64,000 bases of DNA, from assembly GCA_963844805.1 (NCBI GenBank), contig CAWJPU010000012.1, positions 248,001-312,000 on the forward strand, written 5' to 3'. Both the position numbers and the translations under genes were made by a program. Positions 15,935 through 23,614 of the stretch are shown here, in pieces. Origin of the DNA: JACCZR01 sp963844805. GTDB lineage: Bacteria; Actinomycetota; Thermoleophilia; Solirubrobacterales; Thermoleophilaceae. Under the pieces are notes generated by a model, which saw nothing but the letters and a program-made list of their open reading frames with translations, was not told where the DNA came from and did not search any database. Each line of letters begins with the position of its first letter. The first letter of the stretch is position 1.

Positions 15935-17209
15935 GTGGCCGCCACCGCCCAGTCGGTAGCCGAGATCTGCGCCGAGGCGCGGACGGCATCGCTCGCTCTG
16001 GCACGGGCGGGCACCGCCCAGAAGGACGCCGCGCTGGAGGCGATGGCACTCGCCCTGCGCGACCGCTCCGAGGAGATCCTGGCCGCGAACGCGCGCGACG
16101 TGGAGGTCGGCGCCGAGGCGGGCCTGTCCGCCGCGCTGATCGATCGACTGACGCTGACCGAGCAGCGGCTCGAGGCCATCGCCGAGGCGGTGATGGAGAT
16201 CCGCGCGCTGACCGACCCGGTGGGGGAGACCATCGACGGCCACCGCCTGCCCAACGGGCTCGACCTCCGCCGCGTGCGGGTACCCCTCGGAGTGGTGGCC
16301 GTGGTCTACGAGGCGCGGCCGAACGTGACCATCGACTGCTCCGCGCTGTGCCTGAAGTCGGGCAACGCGATCGTGCTGCGCGGCTCCTCGACGGCCTCCC
16401 ACTCGAACGCCGTCCTCGCCTCCGTGGCGCGGGGCGCGCTGGCGGCCGCCGACCTGCCGGAGGCGGCGATATCGCTGGTGGCCGGCGGCGATCGCGACGA
16501 GCTGCGCGAGATCGCCACCCAGGAGGGCCTCGTCGACCTGATCATCCCCCGCGGCGGCGAGGGGCTGAAGGCCGCGCTGACCGAGCACGCCACGGTTCCG
16601 GTGATGTACGCCGCCTCGGGCAACTGCCACGTCTACGTCGACCGGAGCGCCGACCTCGACGACGCCCTCGCCATCGCCGTCAACGCCAAGGTCCAGCGGC
16701 CGGGCGTGTGCAACGCGATGGAGACGCTGCTGGTGCACGCCGACGTCGCCGCCGAGCTGCTGCCGCGCGTGCTGGGCGAGCTGCGCGAGTCGGGGGTCGA
16801 GCTGCGGGTGGACGGGCGCACTCGCTCGCTGGCCGGGCCGATCGCCGACACCCTGGCCGAGGCGACCGAGGAGGACTGGGCCACCGAGTACCTGGCGCTG
16901 ATCTGCGCGGTGCGGGTCGTCGACTCGGCCGAGGAGGCGATCGAGCACGTCAACCGCTACGGCAGCGGGCACTCCGAGGCCATCGTGACCGGCTCCACGG
17001 AGTCGGCGCGGGCTTTCACCGGCGGCGTGGGCGCCGCCTGCGTGTACGTGAACGCCTCCACCCGCTTCACCGACGGAGGCGTCTTCGGCATGGGCGCGGA
17101 GATCGGCAACTCGACGCAGAAGCTGCACGCCCGAGGGCCGATCGGCCTGCGCGAGCTGACCACCTACAAGTACGTGATCGAGGGGTCGGGGCAGGTACGC
17201 CCGGGGTGA
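15935..17209 (+). CDS. proA: Gamma-glutamyl phosphate reductase
   Basis: 424 aa, ALDH superfamily. Reduces gamma-glutamyl phosphate with NADPH to glutamate semialdehyde, the second step of proline synthesis. Visible motifs: VPLGVVAVVYEARPNVTIDC, the catalytic Cys in QRPGVCNAMETLLVH (about C259), and the C-terminal TDGGVFGMGAEIGNSTQKLH and RGPIGLRELTTYKYVI. The GTG at 15935 gives MAATAQSVAEICAEARTAS; the longer upstream frame runs into proB. Ends 7 nt before nadD. Confidence 0.95.
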   Translation: MAATAQSVAEICAEARTASLALARAGTAQKDAALEAMALALRDRSEEILAANARDVEVGAEAGLSAALIDRLTLTEQRLEAIAEAVMEIRALTDPVGETIDGHRLPNGLDLRRVRVPLGVVAVVYEARPNVTIDCSALCLKSGNAIVLRGSSTASHSNAVLASVARGALAAADLPEAAISLVAGGDRDELREIATQEGLVDLIIPRGGEGLKAALTEHATVPVMYAASGNCHVYVDRSADLDDALAIAVNAKVQRPGVCNAMETLLVHADVAAELLPRVLGELRESGVELRVDGRTRSLAGPIADTLAEATEEDWATEYLALICAVRVVDSAEEAIEHVNRYGSGHSEAIVTGSTESARAFTGGVGAACVYVNASTRFTDGGVFGMGAEIGNSTQKLHARGPIGLRELTTYKYVIEGSGQVRPG

Positions 17210-17216
17210 GGGCCTC

Positions 17217-17834
17217 TTGAGGGTGGGCCTGCTCGGCGGGGCGTTCAACCCGCCGCACATCGCGCATCTGGTGTGTGCCCAGGAGGCGCGCTCCCAGCTG
17301 GGCCTGGACCACGTCGTCCTGGTCCCCGTCAACGAGGCGCCCCACCGCACGCTGGAGGAAGACCCCGGCGCCGAGGTGCGGGCCGAGCTGTGCGAGCTCG
17401 CCGCGCGCGACGACGAGGGCATCGAGGTCTCGCGCATCGAGCTGGAGCGCGCGGGTCCGTCCTACACGTCAGACACCCTGAGGGCGTGGCGAGAGCAAGC
17501 GCCCCGGGACGAGCTGGTTCTGCTGCTGGGCGGCGACCAGGCCGCGGCGCTGCCCAGCTGGCACGAGCCCGAGACCGTGCTCGAGCTCGCCACGGTGGCG
17601 GTGGCCGAGCGCGAGGGCCACGAGGCCGCCCGCGTGCGCGATCGGCTCTCCGGGCTGGCCGGGGCGGAGGCGGTCGAGTTCTTCGAGATGCCCCGTCTCG
17701 ACGTGAGCTCGACGCTCGTGCGCGAAAGGGCCCGGGCGGGGAGGCCGCTGCGCCACCTGGTGCCTGAGCCGGTCCTGGAGGCGATGGCGGCCCGCGGCCT
17801 GTACGGAACCCGGGCGCCCGCGGGGGCGAGATGA
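17217..17834 (+). CDS. nadD: Nicotinate-nucleotide adenylyltransferase
   Basis: 205 aa. Adenylates nicotinate mononucleotide in NAD synthesis. Nucleotidyltransferase motifs: GLLGGAFNPPHIAH (HxGH-type site near the N-terminus) and the C-terminal SSTLVRERARAGRPLRHLVP (ISSTxxR-type). Start is the TTG at 17217 (MRVGLLGG) or the GTG at 17223. The 3' end overlaps rsfS by an ATGA. The nadD-rsfS pairing is widely conserved. Confidence 0.92.
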   Translation: MRVGLLGGAFNPPHIAHLVCAQEARSQLGLDHVVLVPVNEAPHRTLEEDPGAEVRAELCELAARDDEGIEVSRIELERAGPSYTSDTLRAWREQAPRDELVLLLGGDQAAALPSWHEPETVLELATVAVAEREGHEAARVRDRLSGLAGAEAVEFFEMPRLDVSSTLVRERARAGRPLRHLVPEPVLEAMAARGLYGTRAPAGAR

Positions 17835-18184
17835 GCACGCTCGAGTCCTCCGAGCTCGCCGAGCGCGTCGCCGCGCTGGCCGCCGACCGGAAGGCGATCG
17901 ACGTCCGGGTTCTCGACGTGCGGGAGGTCGTCTCCTACACCGACTGGTTCGTGATCTGCTCGGGCAACACCGAGCGCCAGACGCGGGCCATCCGCGACGC
18001 GGTCTACCAGGGCCTCAAGGACGACGACGGCCTGCTGCCCCGCCGCGCCGAGGGCGAGCGCGAGGCCCGCTGGATCCTGCTCGACTACCTGGACTGCGTG
18101 GTGCACATCTTCACGCCCGAAGCGCGCGAGTACTACCGCCTCGAGCAGCTGTGGGGCGAGGTTCCCGCGCGCTCGGTCGGGTAG
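17831..18184 (+). CDS. rsfS: Ribosomal silencing factor RsfS
   Basis: 117 aa. Binds L14 and blocks joining of the ribosomal subunits when nutrients run low. Typical sequence: VREVVSYTDWFVICSGNTER and then RWILLDYLDCVVHIFTPEAR followed by EYYRLEQLWG. ATG inside the nadD stop (ATGA), so translation is coupled. Confidence 0.95.
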   Translation: MSTLESSELAERVAALAADRKAIDVRVLDVREVVSYTDWFVICSGNTERQTRAIRDAVYQGLKDDDGLLPRRAEGEREARWILLDYLDCVVHIFTPEAREYYRLEQLWGEVPARSVG

Positions 18185-18194
18185 CGGAGACCGC

Positions 18195-18815
18195 ATGGAG
18201 GAGCTGCTGCCGGGCGTCTGGCACTGGAGCGCGCCGCACCCACGGATCGGCTTCCAGGTGCACTCGCACTGGCTGGCCGACGCCGGGGTGGTGTTCGACC
18301 CGATCCTTCCGCCCGACGGGATGCCCGAGCTGGACCCCCCGCCCGCGCGCATCGTGCTCAGCTGCCGCCACCACCTGCGCGACTCCGAGACGTTCGCGTC
18401 GGTGCTGGGCGGCGCGCCGATCCTCGCCCCGGAGGCGGGCATGCACGAGTTCGAGGGCGACGACGCCGTCCGGCCCTACGCGATCGGCGAGGAGGTGGCG
18501 CCCGGCGTCACCGCCCAGCCGATGGGCACCATCGCTCCCGACGACACGGTCCTGCACATCCGCGCCCGCGGCGAGGGCCTGCTGCTGTTCGCCGACGCCC
18601 TGCTGGTCTGGGACGGCGAGCTGTCCTTCCAGCCCGACTTCCTCATGGACGACCCCGAGCGGGTCAAGGCGGACACGCTGGAGCGGATCCAGGAGCTGCT
18701 GGCGCTCGACTTCGACCACGTGCTCCTGGCCCACGGAGAGCCGATCATCGGCCGCGGCCGGACGGCCCTGTCGGAGTTCGTGGAGAACCCCCGAAGCGCG
18801 GACTTCGGCGTGTAG
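18195..18815 (+). CDS. MBL-fold-like protein with a degenerate metal site
   Basis: 206 aa. The alternation MEELLPGVWHWSAPHP, HSHWLADAGVVFDPIL, ILAPEAGMHEF, GEGLLLFADALLVWDG and DHVLLAHGEPI looks like the beta-beta metallo-beta-lactamase scaffold. The usual HxHxDH metal motif is replaced by SCRHHLRDS (about residues 55-63), while a late LAHGEPI resembles the final His motif. It may bind metal poorly or be a non-catalytic relative. The ATG at 18195 has GGAG upstream and sits 10 nt after rsfS, so it probably belongs to the same transcript. Substrate unknown. Confidence 0.6.
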   Translation: MEELLPGVWHWSAPHPRIGFQVHSHWLADAGVVFDPILPPDGMPELDPPPARIVLSCRHHLRDSETFASVLGGAPILAPEAGMHEFEGDDAVRPYAIGEEVAPGVTAQPMGTIAPDDTVLHIRARGEGLLLFADALLVWDGELSFQPDFLMDDPERVKADTLERIQELLALDFDHVLLAHGEPIIGRGRTALSEFVENPRSADFGV

Positions 18816-18829
18816 CCTTTGCCCCCGCT

Positions 18830-18902
18830 GGGGCTGTAGCTCAGTTGGAAGAGCGTTCGGCTGGCAGCCGAAAGGTCAGGGGTTCGAGTCCCCTCAGCTC
18901 CA
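18830..18902 (+). tRNA. tRNA-Ala (anticodon GGC)
   Basis: Acceptor strand GGGGCTG pairs with CAGCTCC (one G-U), discriminator A. The D arm begins TAGCTCAGTTGG; the anticodon arm is TTCGG-CTGGCAG-CCGAA with anticodon GGC; the T arm is AGGGG-TTCGAGT-CCCCT. CCA is not fully encoded after the discriminator (ACCTCT). A TAGCCT box at 18813-18818, overlapping the stop of the preceding gene, may be its -10. The 3' 9 nt overlap the end of the opposing hydrolase gene. Confidence 0.95.
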
Positions 18903-19763
18903 CCTCTCCGCCAGGTCCGCCACGCGCTCGGCGATCGCCGGCGCGTGGTCCTCGGGGATGAAGTGCTTGCCCGGCACCGTGTGGATCTCGTCGAGGCCGG
19001 CGGTGCGGCGGGCGTACTCGCCCTGGTCCGACAGCCGCAGCGCCGGGTCGCGCTCGCCCCAGACCACCTGGACCGGGTAGGGCCCGGTCAGCGCCGAGGC
19101 GTACAGGTCGCGCTTCTCGGCCGTGCGCTCGAAGCCGCGCATCACGCGCAGGAAGGAGCGGCCGCGGTCGCCGCGCTTGAGCAGCAGCAGGTGGGCGTCG
19201 ACCTCCGCCTTGGGCACCGCGCGGTGGCGGCTGATGCCCGCCTGGTGGTACAGCGCGCGCCAGGTCGGCCGGGTCATCGAGCGCAGCCAGGCGAAGCGCA
19301 CCCCGCGCACGGCGAACGGCTCCATCATCCACGGCCGCTTGAAGCCGTCGGGGTTGACGATCGAGTTCAGGACGGTGAGGGAGCGCACCCGGTCGGGCAC
19401 TGCGGCGGCCAGCTCGAACCCCACCGGCCCGCCGATGTCGTGCACCACGAGGTGGAAGCGGTCGAGCTCCAGGGCGTCCACGGCGGCGCGGGCGAACCGG
19501 CCCAGCCCGGTCCAGCTGTAGTCGAGCGCGGGCCCGCGGTCGGCGAAGCCGAGGCCGGGAAGGTCGAAGGCCACGCCCGCGCAGGCCGCGCTGCCGCCAG
19601 CTCGGGCAGCACCCGGCGGAAGAGGAAGCGACGACATCGGGACGCCGTGCAGGCAGACCACCGGCTCGCCGGAGCCCTCCTCACGCACGAAGCTCCGGAT
19701 GGGGCCGGCGTCGAACGGGCGGCCCAGGCTGCGGTGGCGCTCCACCACCTCGTGCGCGTTCAC
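18894..19763 (-). CDS. Alpha/beta hydrolase, haloalkane-dehalogenase-like
   Basis: 289 aa. Oxyanion motif VCLHGVPMSS, nucleophile elbow VVHDIGGPVG with Asp as nucleophile (as in haloalkane dehalogenases and epoxide hydrolases rather than Ser esterases), VVWGERDPAL with the possible acid, and HTVPGKHFIPED with the catalytic His. Between about 19590 and 19635 the frame slips and returns: the other frame reads FLFRRVLPELAAA there, matching the family better than the annotated SLPLPPGAARAGG, so two compensating indels are likely. GTG start 6 nt after a TAGGAT box (19770-19775). The last codon and stop lie within the tRNA-Ala gene. Substrate cannot be told from sequence. Confidence 0.75.
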   Translation of the reverse strand: MNAHEVVERHRSLGRPFDAGPIRSFVREEGSGEPVVCLHGVPMSSLPLPPGAARAGGSAACAGVAFDLPGLGFADRGPALDYSWTGLGRFARAAVDALELDRFHLVVHDIGGPVGFELAAAVPDRVRSLTVLNSIVNPDGFKRPWMMEPFAVRGVRFAWLRSMTRPTWRALYHQAGISRHRAVPKAEVDAHLLLLKRGDRGRSFLRVMRGFERTAEKRDLYASALTGPYPVQVVWGERDPALRLSDQGEYARRTAGLDEIHTVPGKHFIPEDHAPAIAERVADLAERWS

Positions 19764-19790
19764 CGCCCGATCCTACGACCCGCGCGCGTC

Positions 19791-19811
19791 TGCCTATGCA
19801 ATGCTTAGGCA
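19791..19811. promoter_or_regulatory. Palindromic operator candidate over the -10 of the Mop-regulator gene
   Basis: TGCCTA-N9-TAGGCA, a perfect 6-bp inverted repeat, ends 2 nt before the ATG at 19813 and covers a -10-like AATGCT (19800-19805). Its position between the divergent hydrolase and regulator genes fits autoregulation by the MerR-like protein. Confidence 0.45.
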
Positions 19812-19812
19812 G

Positions 19813-20203
19813 ATGGCCGGAGGGGACCTGTCGCTGGGCGAGGCCGCGCGCGCGATCGGCGTGAGCGCGGACACCCTTCGCCGCTGGGAGCGCGCCGGCA
19901 AGCTGCGCACCGAGCGCGACTCGGCCAACCGCCGCCGCGTGCCCGCCGAGGAGGTCGAGCGCCTGGCCGGACACCCCTCGCGCCACGCGGCCGGCGACTC
20001 GCTCTCCGCCCGCAACCGCTTCCCGGGGGTCGTGCGGTCGGTGGAGTCCGACGGGGTGATGGCGCTGGTGGAGATCGAGGCCGGGCCACACCTGGTCACC
20101 GCCGCGGTGACCCGCGACGCGGTCGAGGAGCTCGGGCCTGGCCGAGGGCGTGCCCGCCGTCGCCACGGTGAAGGCGACATCGGTGATGGTGGACCGCGCG
20201 TGA
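19813..20203 (+). pseudogene. MerR-type HTH plus Mop (molybdate-binding) domain regulator, one frame break
   Basis: About 129 aa when repaired. N-terminal helix-turn-helix LSLGEAARAIGVSADTLRRW-E, recognition and wing RTERDSANRRRVP, then a single Mop/TOBE domain (SARNRFPGVVRSVESDGVMA, then VTRDAVEELG...EGVPAVATVKATSVMV). One extra C near 20138 breaks the frame; the corrected frame ends at TGA 20201-20203, overlapping the modA GTG. Such HTH-Mop proteins sense molybdate or tungstate and control modABC. An upstream in-frame ATG at 19801 exists, but 19813 fits the leaderless promoter layout better. Confidence 0.75.
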
Positions 20204-20972
20204 GGCGCCTGGCCGCCCTGGCGCTGCGTCGCTGCTGGCGCGTCGCCGGCTGCGGGGGCGAGGACGAGGCGATCGGGCGCGGCCAAGCCCGTCCTGAAGG
20301 TCTCGGCCGCCGCCTCGCTGACGGAGGCCTTCGAGGCCCTGAAGCAGGACTACACCGCCGCCGACCTGCGCTTCTCGTTCGCCGGCTCCGACGAGCTCGC
20401 CGCCCAGATCCGCAAGGGAGTGAAGCCCGACGTCTTCGCCGCGGCCAACACCAAGCTGCCCGACGCGCTGGCACAGGAGGGCCTGGTCGAGAAGCCGGTG
20501 GTCTTCGCCACCAACGAGCTGGTGCTGGCGGTGCCCGCCGAGGGCGGCGAGGTCTCGCTCGCTCGAGGACCTCGCGCAAGCCGGGCATCAAGATCGCCGT
20601 CGGCTCGGAGTCGGTGCCGGTCGGCGAGTACACGCGCAAGGTGCTCGTCCGGCCTGCCGGCCGAGGAGCAGAAAGCGATCGTGGCCAACGTCCGCTCCGA
20701 GGAGCCCGACGTGAAGGGCGTGGTGGGGAAGGTCGCCCAGGGCGCGGTCGACGCCGGCTTCGTGTACCGCAGCGACGTCGACGCCGCCTCGGGCAAGCTG
20801 AAGGCGATCGCGCTGCCCGACGAGCTCGAGCCGCACGGTGGCCTATGGCGTCGCGGTGGTGAAGGGCGCGAAGCAGCCGGCAGGCCGCCAGGGCCTTCGT
20901 CCAAAGCCTCCTCGACGGGCCAGGGCAAGACGGCGCTGACGCGAGGCAGGCATCGGGCCGCCGCCGCCCTGA
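20200..20972 (+). pseudogene. modA: ModA, molybdate ABC transporter substrate-binding lipoprotein (many frame breaks)
   Basis: The GTG at 20200 begins a lipoprotein (MRRLAALAL ... VAGCGGEDEA, lipobox VAGC). The ModA core is readable in pieces: LKVSAAASLTEAFEALKQDY, FAGSDELAAQIRKGVKPDVF-AAAN, KPGIKIAVGSESVPVGEYTR, KAIVANVRSEEPDVKGVV, QGAVDAGFVYRSDVDAA. ASxSL and D-V-F-A motifs are typical of the family, which captures molybdate outside the membrane. About eight single-base indels in 770 bp. Start and stop overlap the neighbours (GTGA with the regulator, TGATG with modB). Confidence 0.75.
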
Positions 20973-21765
20973 TGCGCGCTGGCGCCTGGTTCCCGGCGCT
21001 GCTGGTGCGTCGCGCTGGCCCTGGTACTGATCTTCCTCGGGCTGCCCGTGGCGGCGATCTTCCTCGACACGAGCCCGGGCGAGCTGATCGCCAGCCTGGG
21101 GGAGCCCGAGGCCCGCGACGCGCTGCTGCTGAGCCTGAAGACCACTGCGGCCTCGCTGGCGCTGATCGTGCTCGTGGGGACGCCCGCCGCCTACCTGCTG
21201 GCCACGCGCGACTTCCGCGGGCAAGGCGGCGGTGGTGACGCTGGTCGAGCTCCCGCTGGTGCTGCCGCCCGCGGTGGCCGGCATCGCGCTGCTGGCGTCG
21301 GTGGGGCCGGCCGGGCATGCTGGGCCCGGTCACCGGGGACAGCCTCGCGCTGCAGACCGCCGGCGTCGTGGTGGCGCTCACCTTCGTCGCCTCGCCGTTC
21401 TACATCCGCCAGGCTCAGTCCGCGTTCGCCGCGCTCGAACCCGACGTGGCTCGACGCCGCCCGCACGCTCGGGGCCTCGGAGGCCGGCGCGTTCGCCCGC
21501 GTGGCGGTGCCGGCCGCCCTGCCCGGCCTGGCGGCGGGCGCCGCGCTGGCGCTGGGCCGCGCGCTGGGCGAGTTCGGCGCGACGCTCATCTTCGCCGGCT
21601 CGTTCCAGGGGATCACCCAGACCGTCCCGCTGGCGATCTACGACCGCTTCGCCACCGACTTCGACGCCGCGCTGGCCCTGGCCGCCGTGCTGGTGCTGGT
21701 CTCCGCGGCGCTGCTGCTGGGGGTCAAGCTCGATCGGCCGCAGCGCCACGCTGGCCGGTGCTTGA
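20972..21765 (+). pseudogene. modB: ModB, molybdate ABC transporter permease (many frame breaks)
   Basis: Readable pieces in order: MRAGAWFPALLV, LALVLIFLGLPVAAIFLDTS, LLLSLKTTAASLALIVLVGT, VVTLVELPLVLPPAVAGIAL, ALQTAGVVVALTFVASPFYI, WLDAARTLGASEAGAFARVA, ALGRALGEFGATLIFAGSFQ, TVPLAIYDRF. The EAA-loop (DAARTLGAS...) and the GEFGATLxxAGS motif are diagnostic of ModB/CysT-type permeases. Several one-base indels (for example extra G near 21220 and 21315). The end in the corrected frame is TGA at 21763-21765, 8 nt inside modC. Confidence 0.75.
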
Positions 21766-22824
21766 GCTCGCGGCCCGCACGCGGGTCGGCGCGCTCGAGC
21801 TCGACCTGGAGCTCGAGCGTGCCCGCCGGGCGCTGCCTGGCGCTGGCCGGGCCCTCCGGGCGCGGGCAAGACCAGCGCGCTGCGGGTCGCGGCCGGCCTG
21901 CTGCGTCCCGACGACGGCCGGGCGTCCTGCGCCGAGCGAGTGTGGCTCGACACCGGCGCCGGGGTCGACCTTCCGCCCGAGGCAGCGCCGCTGCGGCTAC
22001 GTGTTCCAGGACTACGCGCTGTTCGAGCACCTCAGCGCGTGGCGCAACGTGGCCTTCTCGGTCAGGCGGGCCGCAAGACCGACCGCCGCCGGCGGGCGCT
22101 GGAGCTGCTCGAGCGCTTCGGCCTCGGCGACCGGGCGGAGGCGCCGCCGCGGGAGCTCTCCGGAGGTGAGCGCCAGCGGGTCGCGCTGGCCCGGGCCCTG
22201 GCGCGCCGTCCCGACGCGCTTCTCCTCGACGAGCCGCTCTCGGCGCTGGACGCACGCACCCGGGCAGCGGCGTCCCGCGAGCTGGGCGCCGTGCTGGCCG
22301 AGGCGGAGGTCCCGGCGCTGCTGGTCACCCACGACTTCGCCGAGGCCGCCCTGCTCGGAGACGAGGTTGGGGTGATCGACGCGGGCCGAGTGGTCCAGCA
22401 GGGCAGCGCGAGCGATCTGGCCGCCGCTCCCGCCTCTGCCTTCGTGGCCGACTTCACCGGCGCCGCCGTGCTGACCGGGACCGCGGGCGAGGCCGTGGAG
22501 GGCCTCACCACGGTGGCGCTCGACGGGGGAGGGGAGGTCTCCACCACCGACCCGGGCGACGGCCCGGTCGCCGTCACCGTCTTCCCGTGGGAGGTCGAGC
22601 TCGCGCCGGCGGGCTCGCACCCCGAAGGCTCGGCTCGCAACCGGCTCGACGCCGAGGTGCTGTCGGTGACGACGGTGGGGAACCGCGTGCGGGTCGGCCT
22701 CGCTACGCCTCAGCCGCTCGCCGCCGAGCTGACCGAGGCGGCGGCGCGAGAGCTCGAGCTGGAGCCGGGACGCAAGGTGGAGGCGGTGTTCAAGGCGACC
22801 GCGACGCGGCTGGTCGGGCTCTAG
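21758..22824 (+). pseudogene. modC: ModC, molybdate ABC transporter ATPase (frame breaks in first third)
   Basis: GTG at 21758 (VLELAARTRVGALELDLEL). Walker A GPSGAGKTSALRVAAGL is split by an extra G near 21857; YVFQDYALFEHLSAWRNVAF (Q-loop) follows. From about 22075 a single frame runs cleanly: signature LSGGERQRVALARALARR, Walker B ALLLDEPLSALD, H-loop LLVTHDFAEA, then a TOBE-like C-terminal domain (RLDAEVLSVTTVGNRVRVGL) typical of ModC. Ends 13 nt before the convergent coiled-coil gene. Confidence 0.8.
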
Positions 22825-22837
22825 CCGCCCGAGGGCC

Positions 22838-23567
22838 TCAGCGGTCGCGGCCGACCCACGAGGGCACGTCGAGGTCGTCGAACGCGTTGGACCCGCGCTC
22901 GCGCTCGCGGCGGGGTCGCCGCTCCTCGTCGGCCGCCGCCGCGGCGGCGCGCTGGATGCGCTCGGACTCGTCGGGGGTCACCGAACGGGGGCGGGGGGAG
23001 TGCTGGTCTCGCGGCGGCGCAGGCGCTCGCTGGCCACCGGCAGCGACTCCGTCGGCGGGCTCGTGGGGGAGAACTCGGGGATGTCGGACCCCGCCGGGGC
23101 GCCGGCGCCGCTCTCCACGCGCAGGTCGGCCTGCATGCGCCGGTGGGCGGCCTGGACGTCGCGCAGGATGCGCTCGGCCTGGGAGCCCAGCGACTCGCCG
23201 AGGCGCCGCAGCCCCGCCGACAGGGCCTGGGCCTCGGACAGCACCTCGGCCGAGGCCTTCTTGGCCGCGGCGGTCTGCTCCTCGCTGGCGCGGCGCGTCT
23301 TCTCGCGCAGCTCGGCCGCCTCGCGCCTGGCGTCGGCCACCAGCTCGTCCGCGGAGCGGCGCGCCTCCTCGCTGAGCGGCGATCGCCTGCTCGCGCGCCT
23401 TGGCCTGCTCGCGCTGCGCCGGCGGTGCGGGCGTCGGCGCGCATCTCCTTGGCGTCCCGCTCGGCCTCGGCGCGAAGCTCGTCGGCCGCGGCCTGGGCGG
23501 CCGCGACGATGCTCTCCACCTGCTGCGCCGCGACATCGGCCATGCGCGGCGTTCTCTCTGCGCTCAT
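22838..23567 (-). CDS. Coiled-coil protein of unknown function (frame breaks)
   Basis: About 240 aa when repaired. ATG at 23567: MSAERTPRMADVAAQQVESI then an Ala/Glu/Arg-rich coiled coil (AAADELRAEAERDAKEMRAD). The frame breaks near 23430 and 23370, continues as ADARREAAELREKTRRASEE and LGSQAERILRDVQAAHRRMQ, breaks again near 23010, and ends ERGSNAFDDLDVPSWVGRDR. It resembles DivIVA-like or antigen-84-type coiled-coil proteins, but no membrane-binding motif is seen, so the family is not assigned. It diverges from leuS with 47 nt between the starts. Confidence 0.55.
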
Positions 23568-23614
23568 CGCACCCGGATTGTGCCAGGAGAAACCGTCAGT
23601 ACCCTCGGCTTTCC

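Noticed and set aside
23568..23614. A T-box or leader upstream of leuS
   Set aside because: Only 47 nt separate leuS from the divergent gene, too short for a T-box, and a TACCCT box lies 9 nt before the start.
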